A stretch of DNA of 25,379 bases from a virus, in the IMG/VR virus record IMGVR_UViG_3300017598_000079, positions 1 through 25,379 of that record; one strand, written 5' to 3'. Of this stretch, positions 6,061-15,700 are shown in pieces. The position numbers were made by a program, and so were the translations under genes. A model generated the notes under the pieces. The model saw nothing but the letters and a program-made list of their open reading frames with translations. It did no database searches and had not been told where the DNA came from. Positions within the stretch are counted from its first letter, which is position 1; every line of letters begins with the position of its first letter.

Positions 6061-7617
6061 ATGGATAATAAAAAGCATGACCTACATGAAAGGTTTGGTA
6101 CTGCTGAGAGTTGGTATAAGAATAATGTAACAGTAAGAGAGAGTATGGAAGGTGAATGGAGAGATGCTTCACAACTTACACTCCCTTATATCTTTCCTAT
6201 AGAGGATAAAGATGAGTCTGCTATATTACCTACTCCTTACAATTCAGTAGGGGCTTCAGGTGTTAATACACTAGCAAGTAAACTCTTACTAGCACTACTG
6301 CCTCCTACTGGTGTATTCTTTAGGTTACTTCCTGATAAGAATGTATTAGAAGGAGCAGAGGAAGGTAAACTTAAACAACTAGACTCAGAGTTAGCACAGG
6401 TAGAGAATGATGTAGTAGAGTATATCAATCAAAAGGCTATGAGAGTACCTGTATATGAGGCTATTAAGCTTCTAATTATTACAGGTAATGCTATGTTGTA
6501 TAAGGTACCTAATGGAAGCTTCAAAGTATTTAGTCCTTACCAATATGTAGTACAGAGAGACTATGTAGGTAATGTACTAACTTCCTGTATACAAGAGAGG
6601 ATGGATATTAGAACTCTTCCTAAGAAAGTACAAGAGCAGTTAGAGGAATCAGAGGATAATACTGAGGTAGAAGTACAAGGTGATACTACTGAGCTTAAAC
6701 AAGTAAATGTGTACACTATGATAGTAAGAGAAAGTACTAATAAGTATAAGGTATGGCAAGAGATTAAGGGAGTAGTAATAGCAGGTACAGAAAAGAGCTA
6801 TACACAAGATACACTCCCTTATATTACATTGAGATGGACTACTGTTAATAATGAATCATATGGTAGAGGACTAGTATCTCAGTATCTAGGAGACTTAAGA
6901 AGCTTAGAAGGACTTACCCAGACTATTGTAGAGGGTGCTGGTATATCAGCTATGCATCTATTTGGACTAAGACCAGGTAGTACCTTACAAGTAGAAGACT
7001 TAAACAATGCTCAGAATGGTGAGTTTGTATTAGGAGACTTAGAAAGAGAAGTATCTACATTACAAGTTAATAAAGGGGCTGACTTAGGTGTACCTCTAAA
7101 CTTGATAGGCCAATTAGAACAGAGACTAAGTAAGGCATTTATGTTAATGTCAGGTCAGGTTAGAGATTCAGAAAGAACTACAGCTACAGAGGTAAGAGCT
7201 ACAGCAGCAGAACTAGAAGCTACATTAGGTGGTGTATTTAGTGTACTAGCAGCAGAGTTCCAAACACCTGTAATTAATCTTATACTTAAAGAGTTACAAC
7301 CTGAAGTACTAAAGATAGCTATACCAAGTGTAACAACAGGTATTAGTGCTATTAGTAGAGAGAAAGACTATACTAACCTAAATACTATGTTACAATCAAT
7401 AGCCCAACTAGGCCCAGATGTAATAGCTACATACTTAAATGTACCTGCTTACTTAGGACAGATAGCTACTTCACTAGGAATGAATCCAGATGATATAGTT
7501 AAGTCACAAGAACAGATACAACAGGAGCAGATGCAACAGCAACAAGCTATGCAACAACAGCAACAACAACAAGTAGAAGGCCAGATGGCAGTAGATAATA
7601 ACAAGAAGGAGGGATAA
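6061..7617 (+). CDS. Portal (head-tail connector) protein, T7 gp8-like
   Basis: A 518-residue portal; T7 gp8 is 536. Twelve copies form the ring at the capsid vertex through which DNA is packaged and released and on which the tail is built. Typical T7-portal segments are visible: EWRDASQLTLPYIFP, then VNTLASKLLLALLPP and FFRLLPD near the N-terminus, SYGRGLVSQYLGDLRSLE near residues 265-280, and RTTATEVRATAAELEATLGG near 375-395. The C-terminus, about 483-507, is almost pure glutamine and methionine, written in CAA/CAG codons. GGAGGA lies upstream of the start. The order portal, linker ORF, scaffold, capsid matches T7. Confidence 0.95.
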   Translation: MDNKKHDLHERFGTAESWYKNNVTVRESMEGEWRDASQLTLPYIFPIEDKDESAILPTPYNSVGASGVNTLASKLLLALLPPTGVFFRLLPDKNVLEGAEEGKLKQLDSELAQVENDVVEYINQKAMRVPVYEAIKLLIITGNAMLYKVPNGSFKVFSPYQYVVQRDYVGNVLTSCIQERMDIRTLPKKVQEQLEESEDNTEVEVQGDTTELKQVNVYTMIVRESTNKYKVWQEIKGVVIAGTEKSYTQDTLPYITLRWTTVNNESYGRGLVSQYLGDLRSLEGLTQTIVEGAGISAMHLFGLRPGSTLQVEDLNNAQNGEFVLGDLEREVSTLQVNKGADLGVPLNLIGQLEQRLSKAFMLMSGQVRDSERTTATEVRATAAELEATLGGVFSVLAAEFQTPVINLILKELQPEVLKIAIPSVTTGISAISREKDYTNLNTMLQSIAQLGPDVIATYLNVPAYLGQIATSLGMNPDDIVKSQEQIQQEQMQQQQAMQQQQQQQVEGQMAVDNNKKEG

Positions 7618-7757
7618 TGGCAGGACTAACAAAAGCACAAAGAGCAGCTAAAGAGGCAGCTAAGAAAGAGGAAGAAGTAAAGAATCTCCCTAAGAAGTAT
7701 AGACATGAGTTTAACTCTTGGGATGAATTTAATAAGTATGAAGGAGAGAAGGGATGA
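7617..7757 (+). CDS. Small basic linker protein (46 aa)
   Basis: Starts within the portal stop (TAATG) and ends in an ATGA overlap with the scaffold gene, so it is wedged exactly between two well-identified genes. AAGAAGGAGGG in the portal tail provides a strong SD. The product is a basic/acidic alpha-helix (LTKAQRAAKEAAKKEEEV) followed by NSWDEFNKYEGEKG with two tryptophan/phenylalanine anchors. I do not recognise it. Its position suggests an accessory of prohead assembly; the fit of start and stop makes it very likely real. Confidence 0.65.
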   Translation: MAGLTKAQRAAKEAAKKEEEVKNLPKKYRHEFNSWDEFNKYEGEKG

Positions 7758-8572
7758 GTACAGAAGTAGCAACAGGAGAGGTAGTAGAACAGTCAGAAGT
7801 TCTATCTGAGGGTGAAGTTACACAAATTGTAGATGGAGCTAATCCTGAAGAAGCTATACTACCAAGTGATGAAGTAAAGTTTGAAGTACCTGAGAAGTTT
7901 GCAGGTAAATCTATAGAGGATGTTATCAAGTCATATCAAGAGCTTGAGAAGATGAAAGGAGGTGATTCTGAATCTAATCCAGGGGAAGTGCCTGGGGAGC
8001 CTGAGGAAGGTGGGGAAGATAAAGAGCCAACTAAAGTAGAACAAGAACAATACAATAAGTATGCAGAAGCTTATGACAAGAATGGTGGACTATCAGAAGC
8101 AGAGTATACTGAGTTAGCGGAACTAGGATATGATAAGGCTACTGTAGATGCTGAGATTAAAGCTAGAAGTGATATACAAGAGTTCCAGAAGTACAAGCAA
8201 GATAAAGCATTAAATGATGTATTAGAGCCTCTAGGAGGTGGACAAGACAAGTTTAAGGAGGTAGCTGATTGGGCTAATAAGAATAAGAGTGAGGGTGATG
8301 TTAAGGCCTTCAATGCTGAACTAGCTAAGGCAGGTCCTCTAGCACAACAAGCATTACTCAAAGGATTATATGCAGAGTATGATTCAGCAGGAGAAGTTAC
8401 TGATACTGTACTACATACTAATACTCCTCAATCACAAGGAAGTAAAGGGTATGCCAATGAAACAGAGATGTTTAAGGATATGTCAAATCCTGCATACAAT
8501 ACTGACCCTAAGTTTAATAAGGCAGTACAAGACAAACTAAGCAGAACTAATACAGATGGTTGGTCATTCTAG
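7754..8572 (+). CDS. Capsid assembly scaffolding protein, T7 gp9-like
   Basis: A 272-residue, highly acidic, helix-rich protein directly before the major capsid gene, the position and rough size of T7 gp9 (307). It would direct capsid-protein assembly around the portal and leave before maturation. Visible features are an unstructured acidic first third (ESNPGEVPGEPEEGGEDKEP, residues about 74-93), a long charged helical middle (SEAEYTELAELGYDKATV, then FQKYKQDKALNDVLEPL) and a C-terminal segment (NPAYNTDPKFNKAVQDKL) that by analogy contacts the capsid protein. Sequence of scaffolds is poorly conserved, so context carries much of the call. Confidence 0.88.
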   Translation: MSTEVATGEVVEQSEVLSEGEVTQIVDGANPEEAILPSDEVKFEVPEKFAGKSIEDVIKSYQELEKMKGGDSESNPGEVPGEPEEGGEDKEPTKVEQEQYNKYAEAYDKNGGLSEAEYTELAELGYDKATVDAEIKARSDIQEFQKYKQDKALNDVLEPLGGGQDKFKEVADWANKNKSEGDVKAFNAELAKAGPLAQQALLKGLYAEYDSAGEVTDTVLHTNTPQSQGSKGYANETEMFKDMSNPAYNTDPKFNKAVQDKLSRTNTDGWSF

Positions 8573-8599
8573 GGAAACCTAGAGGCCTCCTATCCCTAA

Positions 8600-8649
8600 G
8601 TTCATATGAGCCACATACACCCTCTCTCCTGTGTGTGGTTCTTATGAGC
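8600..8649 (+). other. Long hairpin with all-pyrimidine loop upstream of capsid gene
   Basis: Bases 8600-8619 pair with 8630-8649 over 20 positions: 16 Watson-Crick pairs, three G-U wobbles and one T-T mismatch (8607/8642). The ten-base loop is CCCTCTCTCC. No U-run follows, so it is not a standard intrinsic terminator. An RNase III-type processing site or an mRNA stability element for the capsid message would fit. The loop could also pair with purine-rich GGAG ribosome binding sites. Function is inference; the pairing is directly visible. Confidence 0.6.
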
Positions 8650-8685
8650 CTAGAGAGATACTACTAAGGTAGTAGAAGACAGACA

Positions 8686-8712
8686 ACTCAACAAAACAGT
8701 TTTGAATTGAGT
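8686..8712 (+). other. Second hairpin in the capsid-gene leader
   Basis: ACTCAA at 8686-8691 pairs with TTGAGT at 8707-8712, and CAAAA at 8692-8696 pairs with TTTTG at 8700-8704, giving 11 base pairs with an AA bulge (8705-8706) and a three-base loop. A smaller stem TACTAC-taag-GTAGTA lies just before it at 8659-8674. No U-run follows. Together with the 8600-8649 stem these make the leader unusually structured. Confidence 0.45.
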
Positions 8713-8727
8713 GTATACAGTAAGTAT

Positions 8728-8787
8728 AGAATAGAATAGTACCTATAGGGGTGCTTACAAGTCCCTATAAGGGCAGGAGAATATATA
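8728..8787 (+). promoter_or_regulatory. Candidate promoter/leader of the major capsid gene
   Basis: Bases 8742-8751 read CCTATAGGGG, resembling the initiation end of the T7 RNA polymerase promoter (CTATAGGG), and an A/T-rich run of GAATAGAATAG lies before it. TATAGGG (8744-8750) is also the left arm of an inverted repeat with CCCTATA (8763-8769). Similar TATAGGG strings occur inside the tail tubular A gene, so the match is weak. A promoter for the most highly expressed gene is expected here. AGGAGA at 8776-8781 is the SD for the ATG at 8788. Confidence 0.3.
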
Positions 8788-9699
8788 ATGGCAGCAATGG
8801 TCGCAACACTACCTAATAACGATGCAGCAAGAGCAACAGCACTTAAACTATACACAGGTGAGGTAATTAAAGCATTTAGAGAAAAGAATATTGGGTTAGG
8901 ATTAATTAAAAGTAGAATGATATCAGGAGGTAAGACAGCACAATTTATTGTAACAGGAGTAGCAGATGAGGCTGATATCCAGACACATGTAAGAGGGGAA
9001 GAGGTAGTCTCTAAAGTACTAGACAATGATGAGGTAACTATCACAGTAAGTACTAGATATGTACACTCACACTTCCTAGATACATTAGATGAGAAGTTAG
9101 CTCAGTATGAAGTAAGAGGGGAATTAGCTTTCCAATCAGGACAAGTACTAGCAACTAAGATTGATAAGGATGTATTTAAACTGGTAGGTAACACAGTACC
9201 AGCAATGACTCCATTAGCAGGTCAATCAGCAGCAGGTACAGTTGTAGCAACAGGTTATGCAGCAGCTACTACATCAGAAGCAAAAGGTAATACTATTGTA
9301 GCAGCACTGTATGAAGGTAAATCAAATCTTAATGTTAAGAATGTAACTGATACACCATCTGTAATTGTAGCACCAGAAGATTATTACAATATTGTACAGT
9401 CTACTAGAGGTGTTAATGCAGATTATACTTCTAACAATGGTGGTATTGATACAGGTATGATTAGACAAGTAGCAGGATTCTCTATTGGTTGGACTAACCA
9501 CTTAGATAAAACTACTAATGCTAAACTAATTGCACTTATGTTTACTAAAGATGTAGCAGGTGTAGTTAAGGCTATGGATATTCAGTCTGAATCTAACTAT
9601 GATTTCCGTAGATTAGGTTACCAACTTACAAGCTTCTATGCTTTAGGTATGGGTGCACTTAATCCTTCTGGAATGGAAGTAATCAATGATGACTCTTAA
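8788..9699 (+). CDS. Major capsid protein, T7 gp10A-like
   Basis: A 303-residue HK97-fold capsid protein, a little shorter than T7 gp10A (345). Family segments are visible: LKLYTGEVIKAFREKNIG near residues 19-36, ISGGKTAQFIVTG near 48-60, a VDD-like turn, RYVHSHFLDTLDEKLAQYEV about 92-111, and GMIRQVAGFSIGWTNHL late in the sequence. The protein forms the icosahedral shell. Strong SD (GGCAGGAGA) and heavy use of GCA and GTA codons fit high expression. It follows the scaffold gene and a structured 215-base leader and is followed by a hairpin. No frameshift site for a longer minor capsid form is evident near its end; the stop is followed at once by another in-phase stop (TAATAA). Confidence 0.95.
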   Translation: MAAMVATLPNNDAARATALKLYTGEVIKAFREKNIGLGLIKSRMISGGKTAQFIVTGVADEADIQTHVRGEEVVSKVLDNDEVTITVSTRYVHSHFLDTLDEKLAQYEVRGELAFQSGQVLATKIDKDVFKLVGNTVPAMTPLAGQSAAGTVVATGYAAATTSEAKGNTIVAALYEGKSNLNVKNVTDTPSVIVAPEDYYNIVQSTRGVNADYTSNNGGIDTGMIRQVAGFSIGWTNHLDKTTNAKLIALMFTKDVAGVVKAMDIQSESNYDFRRLGYQLTSFYALGMGALNPSGMEVINDDS

Positions 9700-9714
9700 T
9701 AAGAGTTAGTCTAC

Positions 9715-9736
9715 AGAGTCTCTTTAGGGAGGCTCT
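9715..9736 (+). terminator. Hairpin after the capsid gene, possible weak terminator
   Basis: AGAGTCTC (9715-9722) pairs with GAGGCTCT (9729-9736) through eight positions, one of them a G-U wobble, with loop TTTAGG. It lies 16 bases after the capsid stop, the place of the T7 late terminator downstream of gene 10. The downstream bases ATTAGGTTAATC lack a clean U-run, so partial termination or mRNA stabilisation is as likely. Confidence 0.4.
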
Positions 9737-9779
9737 ATTAGGTTAATCAAGAGTATATAATAAAGGAGAATAAATAATA

Positions 9780-10436
9780 ATGAGTGATATAATATTTCAG
9801 AGTGGAGCTATATGGGCTAAAAGTGAGCTTAACATGATTAATGATTCTCTTCTTTCTATAGGGGAAGTCCCTTTCTTAGAGGGAACAATAGTTGATACTA
9901 TTCCTATAGGGACAGATGGAGAGACAGCTAAGAGGATAGTAAGGACTACAATGATAGAGGTACAAAGTAGAGGTTGGTTCTTTAATATGGACTATGCTTT
10001 TAAACTTATTCCTGATTCTTATGGGTTTATTACTATGCCTCCTAATACTCTTAGAGTAGATTTTGGTAATAGTTCTTTTAAACATCAATACACTATAAAG
10101 AATGGTAGTATATATGACTACTTAAATCAGACATTTGTAATAGAAGAAGTACTTACAGCAGATGTAATATGGCTAGTAGACTATGCTGAGTTACCTCCTG
10201 AGGCTTATGAGTATATCTCTTTAAGGTCTGCTAGAAAGTTTCAACAGAAGGTAATAGGGGCTCAAGAGACAGATAGTTTTACTGTAAGAGATGAGTCAGA
10301 TAGTTTAATAAACTTACAAAGAAGACAGCTACAGAGTCAAGACTTTAGTATACAGAACAGTAGAGTAAGTACTAGAATTAATAATGGTTACTTAGTACAA
10401 GGCCTATATGGAGTAAAAAGTAGAAGGGGGTTTTAA
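9780..10436 (+). CDS. Tail tubular protein A, T7 gp11-like
   Basis: A 218-residue adaptor protein that in T7 joins the portal ring to the nozzle (T7 gp11 is 196). Recognisable elements are the N-terminal helix SELNMINDSLLSIGEVPF (about residues 15-32), the following EGTIVDTIP, the helix TTMIEVQSRGWFFNMDY (about 56-72) typical of gp11 proteins, and a YISLRSARKFQQKVIGA helix at about 145-161. AAGGAG upstream gives a clear SD. The gene abuts tail tubular protein B, whose ATG follows its stop directly, so the two tail-ring components should be made together. Confidence 0.92.
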   Translation: MSDIIFQSGAIWAKSELNMINDSLLSIGEVPFLEGTIVDTIPIGTDGETAKRIVRTTMIEVQSRGWFFNMDYAFKLIPDSYGFITMPPNTLRVDFGNSSFKHQYTIKNGSIYDYLNQTFVIEEVLTADVIWLVDYAELPPEAYEYISLRSARKFQQKVIGAQETDSFTVRDESDSLINLQRRQLQSQDFSIQNSRVSTRINNGYLVQGLYGVKSRRGF

Positions 10437-12734
10437 ATGGCAGCTACTAATTTAATAAATACTACTCTCTCTAATTTAGCAGGAGGTGTATCAGAACAGT
10501 ACCAAGAAGGAAGATTTGATAGTCAAGTATCTGCTATGGAGAACTGTATGCCTTCTATTACTAGAGGTGTCCTTAGAAGAAATCCTTTAGAAGATGTAGA
10601 TACTCTTGTATCTCCTGTAACAGCACTACCTTCAGACCTTAGTGATTGTTATATATACTCATATGATAGAGGTACAGGTACAGAACAATACCTAGTAATA
10701 ATACCTGGTGATGGATACATTCATACATTTAATGCTAATGATGGTTCCCACCTATATACTAATGCTGTACTAAATCCTTATTTACAAGTAGGAGTAGGAA
10801 ATATAGCTAAGAAATCATTTAAAGCAATAACAATAGGAGACCATACTTTTATAGTCAATAATACTATTACTACTTCATTTACAACAGATGTGGCTAGTAG
10901 TAGTGGTTATAGTGATATGGCTTTCTATTGGATTAAGAAGACTATATCTGTAGTAACTAAACAATATCAGTCTAGTACAGATGTAGGAAGTCTTATGAGA
11001 GGGTATACATATACTCTTAATAGTTTAGAAGTGACAGGGGCAGAAGATACTAGACCAGGACAGACCCTTATAGACTTAAATACATCTAATCTAATAGCTG
11101 CTGAGTTTGCAGATAACCCTACTGATAGTTTAGTAGATACATCAGATGGTCCTATAGCTTATAAGTTATCATATACAGGTAGTGATTGGAAGTGGAATGA
11201 TTCTTTTGGGGATGAAGCTTCTATAGGTGTATGGAAGACTGTTAAAGACTCTTCTGAACTTCCTGTAAACTTACCTAGTGATTTAGATGACTTTATAGTT
11301 AAAGTATCAGGAGGAACATCAGCAGAGTTTGATGACTACTACTTACAATATAACTATACTAATAAGTCTTGGAAGGAAGTACCAGCACCAGGAAGTCTAA
11401 CTACTTTAGATGAAGATACTATGCCTCATGTACTATATAGATTATCAGGAGGATTTGAGTTCAACACATATCAAGGAGTTATTACAGATGGTAGTGCTCT
11501 TGATGGTGTTAGTTCTTGGGGTACTAGAGAATCAGGAGGGGATGAGGCTTTAGAAGACCCTTCATTTATAGGTAAGACTATTAATAATATATTCTTCCAT
11601 AAGAACAGATTAGGCTTTATTACTAGTGATACTATTATATTATCTAAGACAGGTGACTATGGAGGATTCTTTATACAGACATTACAAGAGTCTTTAGATG
11701 ATGACCCTATTGACTTAGCAGTAGCTAGTACAGATGTAACTATACTTAGACATGCAGTACCTACAGCAGGACAGTTAATACTATTTGCAGATGATACACA
11801 GTTTAGTTTAGAGAGTCTTGAAGGACCTCTTACACCTAACTCAGCAGATATTACACCACTAAGTAACTATACATATGGTGCTAATGCAGATGCAGTATCT
11901 ATAGGTAATAGAGTATTCTTCTCTAACCAAGTAGGAGGACATAGTCAAATATACTCATATAAGGTAACAGATAGAGGTAGTCAGGTAACAGAGGCGACCC
12001 CAATGACTTTACACTTACCTACTTATATAGACAAATCTATTAGTAAGGTTATAGGACATGATGTATTAGGGTATACTTTTATGGAAGAGGAAGACAAAGC
12101 TACAGAACTTATTGTATTAACCTCAGTAATTAGAGGTAATGAAGAACTACAAAATGCATTTCATAAGTGGACCTTCATTAAGGATATAGTGTCTACTCAA
12201 ATAATTAACAATGACTTATATATTGTATTCTCAGATGGTGACTTAACTAAGATGTCTTTAGAGGTACCTAGTGACAGTAACTCAGTAAACTATATGGATA
12301 CTTATAATAGTGTAGATGGTGAACAAGAGTATGAGTCTTATATAGTATTCTCTGAGTTCTTTATTAGAGATGATAAAGGCAAAGGAACAGTTAGAGGTAG
12401 ATACCAAATAAGAACTCTTCAATATACAATAACAGAAGACAGTAAGTATGTAACTACTATATCTAATACAAATCATAGTATACTAGATGATGAGACAATG
12501 ATGGGACCTACTTGGACAGATACAGATGTATGGGATGATACTAAGATATGGGTAGATATAGACCCTCTATATACAAGAGAGTATGTAGATGATTCTTTAG
12601 TTACTGTTATGTCTAATAGTAAGAATACTGAGATTACATTTAAGAGTAGTGAGCTTGAGCCTTCTAAAGGGTTTGAATTAGCTACAGCAAACATAGAAGG
12701 ATTTATGCACCAAAGAAGCAGAAGAGGAAGATAA
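10437..12734 (+). CDS. Tail tubular protein B (nozzle), T7 gp12-like
   Basis: A 765-residue protein close in size to T7 gp12 (794), which forms the hexameric nozzle at the tail tip. The N-terminus is diagnostic: LINTTLSNLAGGVSEQYQEG followed by QVSAMENCMPSITRGVLRRN. Other family elements include FKAITIGDHTFIVN near residue 140, FFHKNRLGFITSDTIILS near 390 and YTYGANADAVSIGNRVFFSN near 480. The protein is beta-rich throughout and has no signal peptide. It lies directly after tail tubular A and is followed by the main fibre gene, which in T7 is several genes farther on. Confidence 0.94.
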   Translation: MAATNLINTTLSNLAGGVSEQYQEGRFDSQVSAMENCMPSITRGVLRRNPLEDVDTLVSPVTALPSDLSDCYIYSYDRGTGTEQYLVIIPGDGYIHTFNANDGSHLYTNAVLNPYLQVGVGNIAKKSFKAITIGDHTFIVNNTITTSFTTDVASSSGYSDMAFYWIKKTISVVTKQYQSSTDVGSLMRGYTYTLNSLEVTGAEDTRPGQTLIDLNTSNLIAAEFADNPTDSLVDTSDGPIAYKLSYTGSDWKWNDSFGDEASIGVWKTVKDSSELPVNLPSDLDDFIVKVSGGTSAEFDDYYLQYNYTNKSWKEVPAPGSLTTLDEDTMPHVLYRLSGGFEFNTYQGVITDGSALDGVSSWGTRESGGDEALEDPSFIGKTINNIFFHKNRLGFITSDTIILSKTGDYGGFFIQTLQESLDDDPIDLAVASTDVTILRHAVPTAGQLILFADDTQFSLESLEGPLTPNSADITPLSNYTYGANADAVSIGNRVFFSNQVGGHSQIYSYKVTDRGSQVTEATPMTLHLPTYIDKSISKVIGHDVLGYTFMEEEDKATELIVLTSVIRGNEELQNAFHKWTFIKDIVSTQIINNDLYIVFSDGDLTKMSLEVPSDSNSVNYMDTYNSVDGEQEYESYIVFSEFFIRDDKGKGTVRGRYQIRTLQYTITEDSKYVTTISNTNHSILDDETMMGPTWTDTDVWDDTKIWVDIDPLYTREYVDDSLVTVMSNSKNTEITFKSSELEPSKGFELATANIEGFMHQRSRRGR

Positions 12735-12747
12735 AGGAGAATAATTT

Positions 12748-15700
12748 ATGATTAGTAAGAAGAAGTTTAGTGCTGATGGGTCTGTAAAAAGGTTCCTCTC
12801 AGACTTTATAATTAGGAGTAGTAACTATGCAAGACCATACTGTTATTACTATGATAACACCTTAAACCCAGATGGGTCAGAGGATGTACTACAAGATGTA
12901 GGGAGTGATTGGAGCTTCCCAGATAATCTATATAAAAGGGGGTCTGATGGTCCTAAGTCTGAGGATTTAGTAACAGTAACTAGTTGGCAAATAGTAGATA
13001 ATAGTATTCTTTTCTTTGATACTCCTTTATCTGGCTCAACAATATGGACAGAAGTAGCTACTACATCAGAAGAGTTTGGTGAGACTTTAACAGCCCCTTC
13101 AGTTGAGAGAGCAGAAGCAGCAGCAGACTCAGCAGCAGACTCAGCTACAGCAGCAAGAGTATCTGAGACTAATGCAGCAGCAAGTGAGACAGCAGCAGGT
13201 ATCTCTGAGACTAATGCTAGTGCCTCAGAAACAGCAGCAGAGGAATGGGCAGTAGCTAGTGAAGCAGCTAGTGATGGTACTAACTTAGCCTCTATACCTA
13301 CAAGTAATGCACTAGCTGGTACAACAGCTTTAACTAACACAGTTAATACTTTAGTGTTTGATGCTATTACTTATACAGGTACAGGAGCTAGTAATGATAT
13401 TGTAACTGGTATGGAGTCATGTGACTTGACAGCAAGTGATAATGGTAATGGTATTAAGCATGATAGAGCTGCTGGAGATTGTATAATCAAAGATGATTCA
13501 GGTGGAGGATATGCAGCGGATGGAAGTTTAAACACTTCTACTACTGATGCAGTACCAACTATGACTTCTAATACATCCCCGAGTGGTATAGCTTTTGGTA
13601 GTAATCATAATGATGGAGATGCTTCAAATTATAAAGCATTTGATGGAAGTGTGTCTTCATTGTATAGAGCAAATGTGAATAATAATCAATATTGTGGGTA
13701 TGTGCATGAAACTCCTGTGGCTATAAACAAATTCACTGTGAGTTCTTTATTGAACCAATCAGCTAGAGCAGCAAAGGATTTCAAGCTACAGGCTAGTAAC
13801 AACACAACAACAGGTCACGATGGAGATTGGACAGATTTAGTATCAATTACAGGAGAAACAAGTTGGAGTTCTTCTGGAGAAGTTAGGACTTTTACGCTAG
13901 TAAACGATACTGAATACAAAGCCCATAGAATTTATATTGTATCAAACAATGGTGATTCCACTTACATTGATATTCCAGAAATTGAGTTTATAGAAGCTTT
14001 ATCTGCTGGAGAGGCTATAGAGAGTGGTGATATTAAACTTGATGTACCTTTGAGTATGGTGCATATAAAAGATAGAGATGCTGCTCATCAACACTTTAGA
14101 TATAACGGGATGCAAGGTGCTACGAAGTACCTTAGTACAGATAGCACAAATATAGAGTACACAGAAGTACAAGGACTTACTTCATTTAATTCTGATGGCT
14201 TTACAGTAGGAACTAATGTAGCAAATAATGGTAGCGGAGATGACTACATAGCCTACCAAACTATATACACTCATCTACAATGGGGATTAACTAATCATGG
14301 TAAGAGATATGTAGTAGCTTATAATCCTAAGACTAATGAAGTATTACCTATGTGGATTGGTAGTGGATTAGCTGGACATAAGATACCAAGTCCTGTTGGT
14401 GTAGCTTTAGACTATATTGAGGTTAAAAACTTAGATGATGGAACTAATCATTGGAATGTATTTTATGGAGATAAAGACAAGAAGTTAATACTAAACCTTA
14501 CCAACACAGCAGTAGATGCTACCAAATGGAATAATACTGCACCTACTGTTAATGATTTTACATTGGGTGCGGATGATGATGTAAATACTTCAAACAATAC
14601 TCATGTAGGCTACGGAAAAGCTAAATCAGAAACATGGACAATAGTACCATATACAGGTACAGGTGTAGCTGGTAACTTTGTTGAGACTAAAGATGTTAAT
14701 GGTGTAGCTAGGAAGCCTAGAAGAGTTGTTGTTAGGAGAGTAGATTCTACTGGGGACTGGGCGATACATGATACAGAAAGAGATACTTCTACTGGCAATG
14801 ACAAGGTTCTATATTATAACTATTCTAATGCAGAAGATGAAAATACATTATTTAGTATAGATATATTATCAAGCGGGTTTATACTAAAAAACACACACGC
14901 ATACTGGAATGCTTCAGGAGGTCAATACATAGCCCTAGTTTACTTCGACTCTAACTCAGATGGTGGTGGTAGTTATGATGACTTAGCATCTGATACAACT
15001 CAGGTTAATATAGACGATAGACAGACTATGTTCACTAAAGGTTTTGTAGAGGGTAAAGCATATAACACAGCTGAGTACAATACAGGCACAGAGACTATCA
15101 CACCTAATGGTGGTTGGCTAGAGGGTAATAACTATCTTTATAAAGTTGAGGGTGGTGATTGGTTTGCTACTTTAGATGAGCCTAATTTTGGTAGTATTGC
15201 TTATGGTCATTCACTTGTTGGTGGAAAATGGGTTGATTATGACTATGTAGCGGATGGTAGTACAAACACATCAGTTGAAGATAGTGTACCTACAATGACC
15301 TCTGATACTGCACCAAGTGGTTTAGTTACTTATTCTACTTACTCAGGTGGTAGTGCATGGAGTTGTTTCAAAGATGCAAATGGAGAAGTGTTATATACAG
15401 CTACATCGAATGTAAGATTAGGTTATGGTAGAGATGAAGCTACTGTTTCTAACAAGTATTCATTAACAGCTTTCACAAGTGCTAATAGAGCTTTCAAGGA
15501 TTGGAAGTATCAAGGCAGTAATGACACAACTGATGGCTCTGATGGAACATGGGATGATTTAGATACTGTAACTGGTGAGACATCATGGGGTTCTTATGAG
15601 AAGAGAACATTTACTTGTACTAACGGAACAGCCTATAAACACTATAGAGTTCTAGTATCAGCCAACAATGGTGATGGTACATACATGCAGATGGCTCAAA

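Noticed and set aside
9680-9700. Frameshift-derived minor capsid extension as in T7 gp10B
   Set aside because: No slippery run is seen at the end of the gene and tandem stops TAATAA close it; the sequence after is non-coding in all frames.
9855-9915. TATAGGG-type T7 promoter matches inside the tail tubular A gene
   Set aside because: Only the last seven or so bases match, they lie in coding sequence, and the flanks differ from each other, so chance in an AT-rich sequence is likely.
12849-13340. Long antisense frame of 163 codons opposite the tail-fibre N-terminus
   Set aside because: It mirrors the repetitive Ala/Ser coiled-coil codons of the fibre, has no suitable SD or neighbours, and all clear genes are on the + strand.
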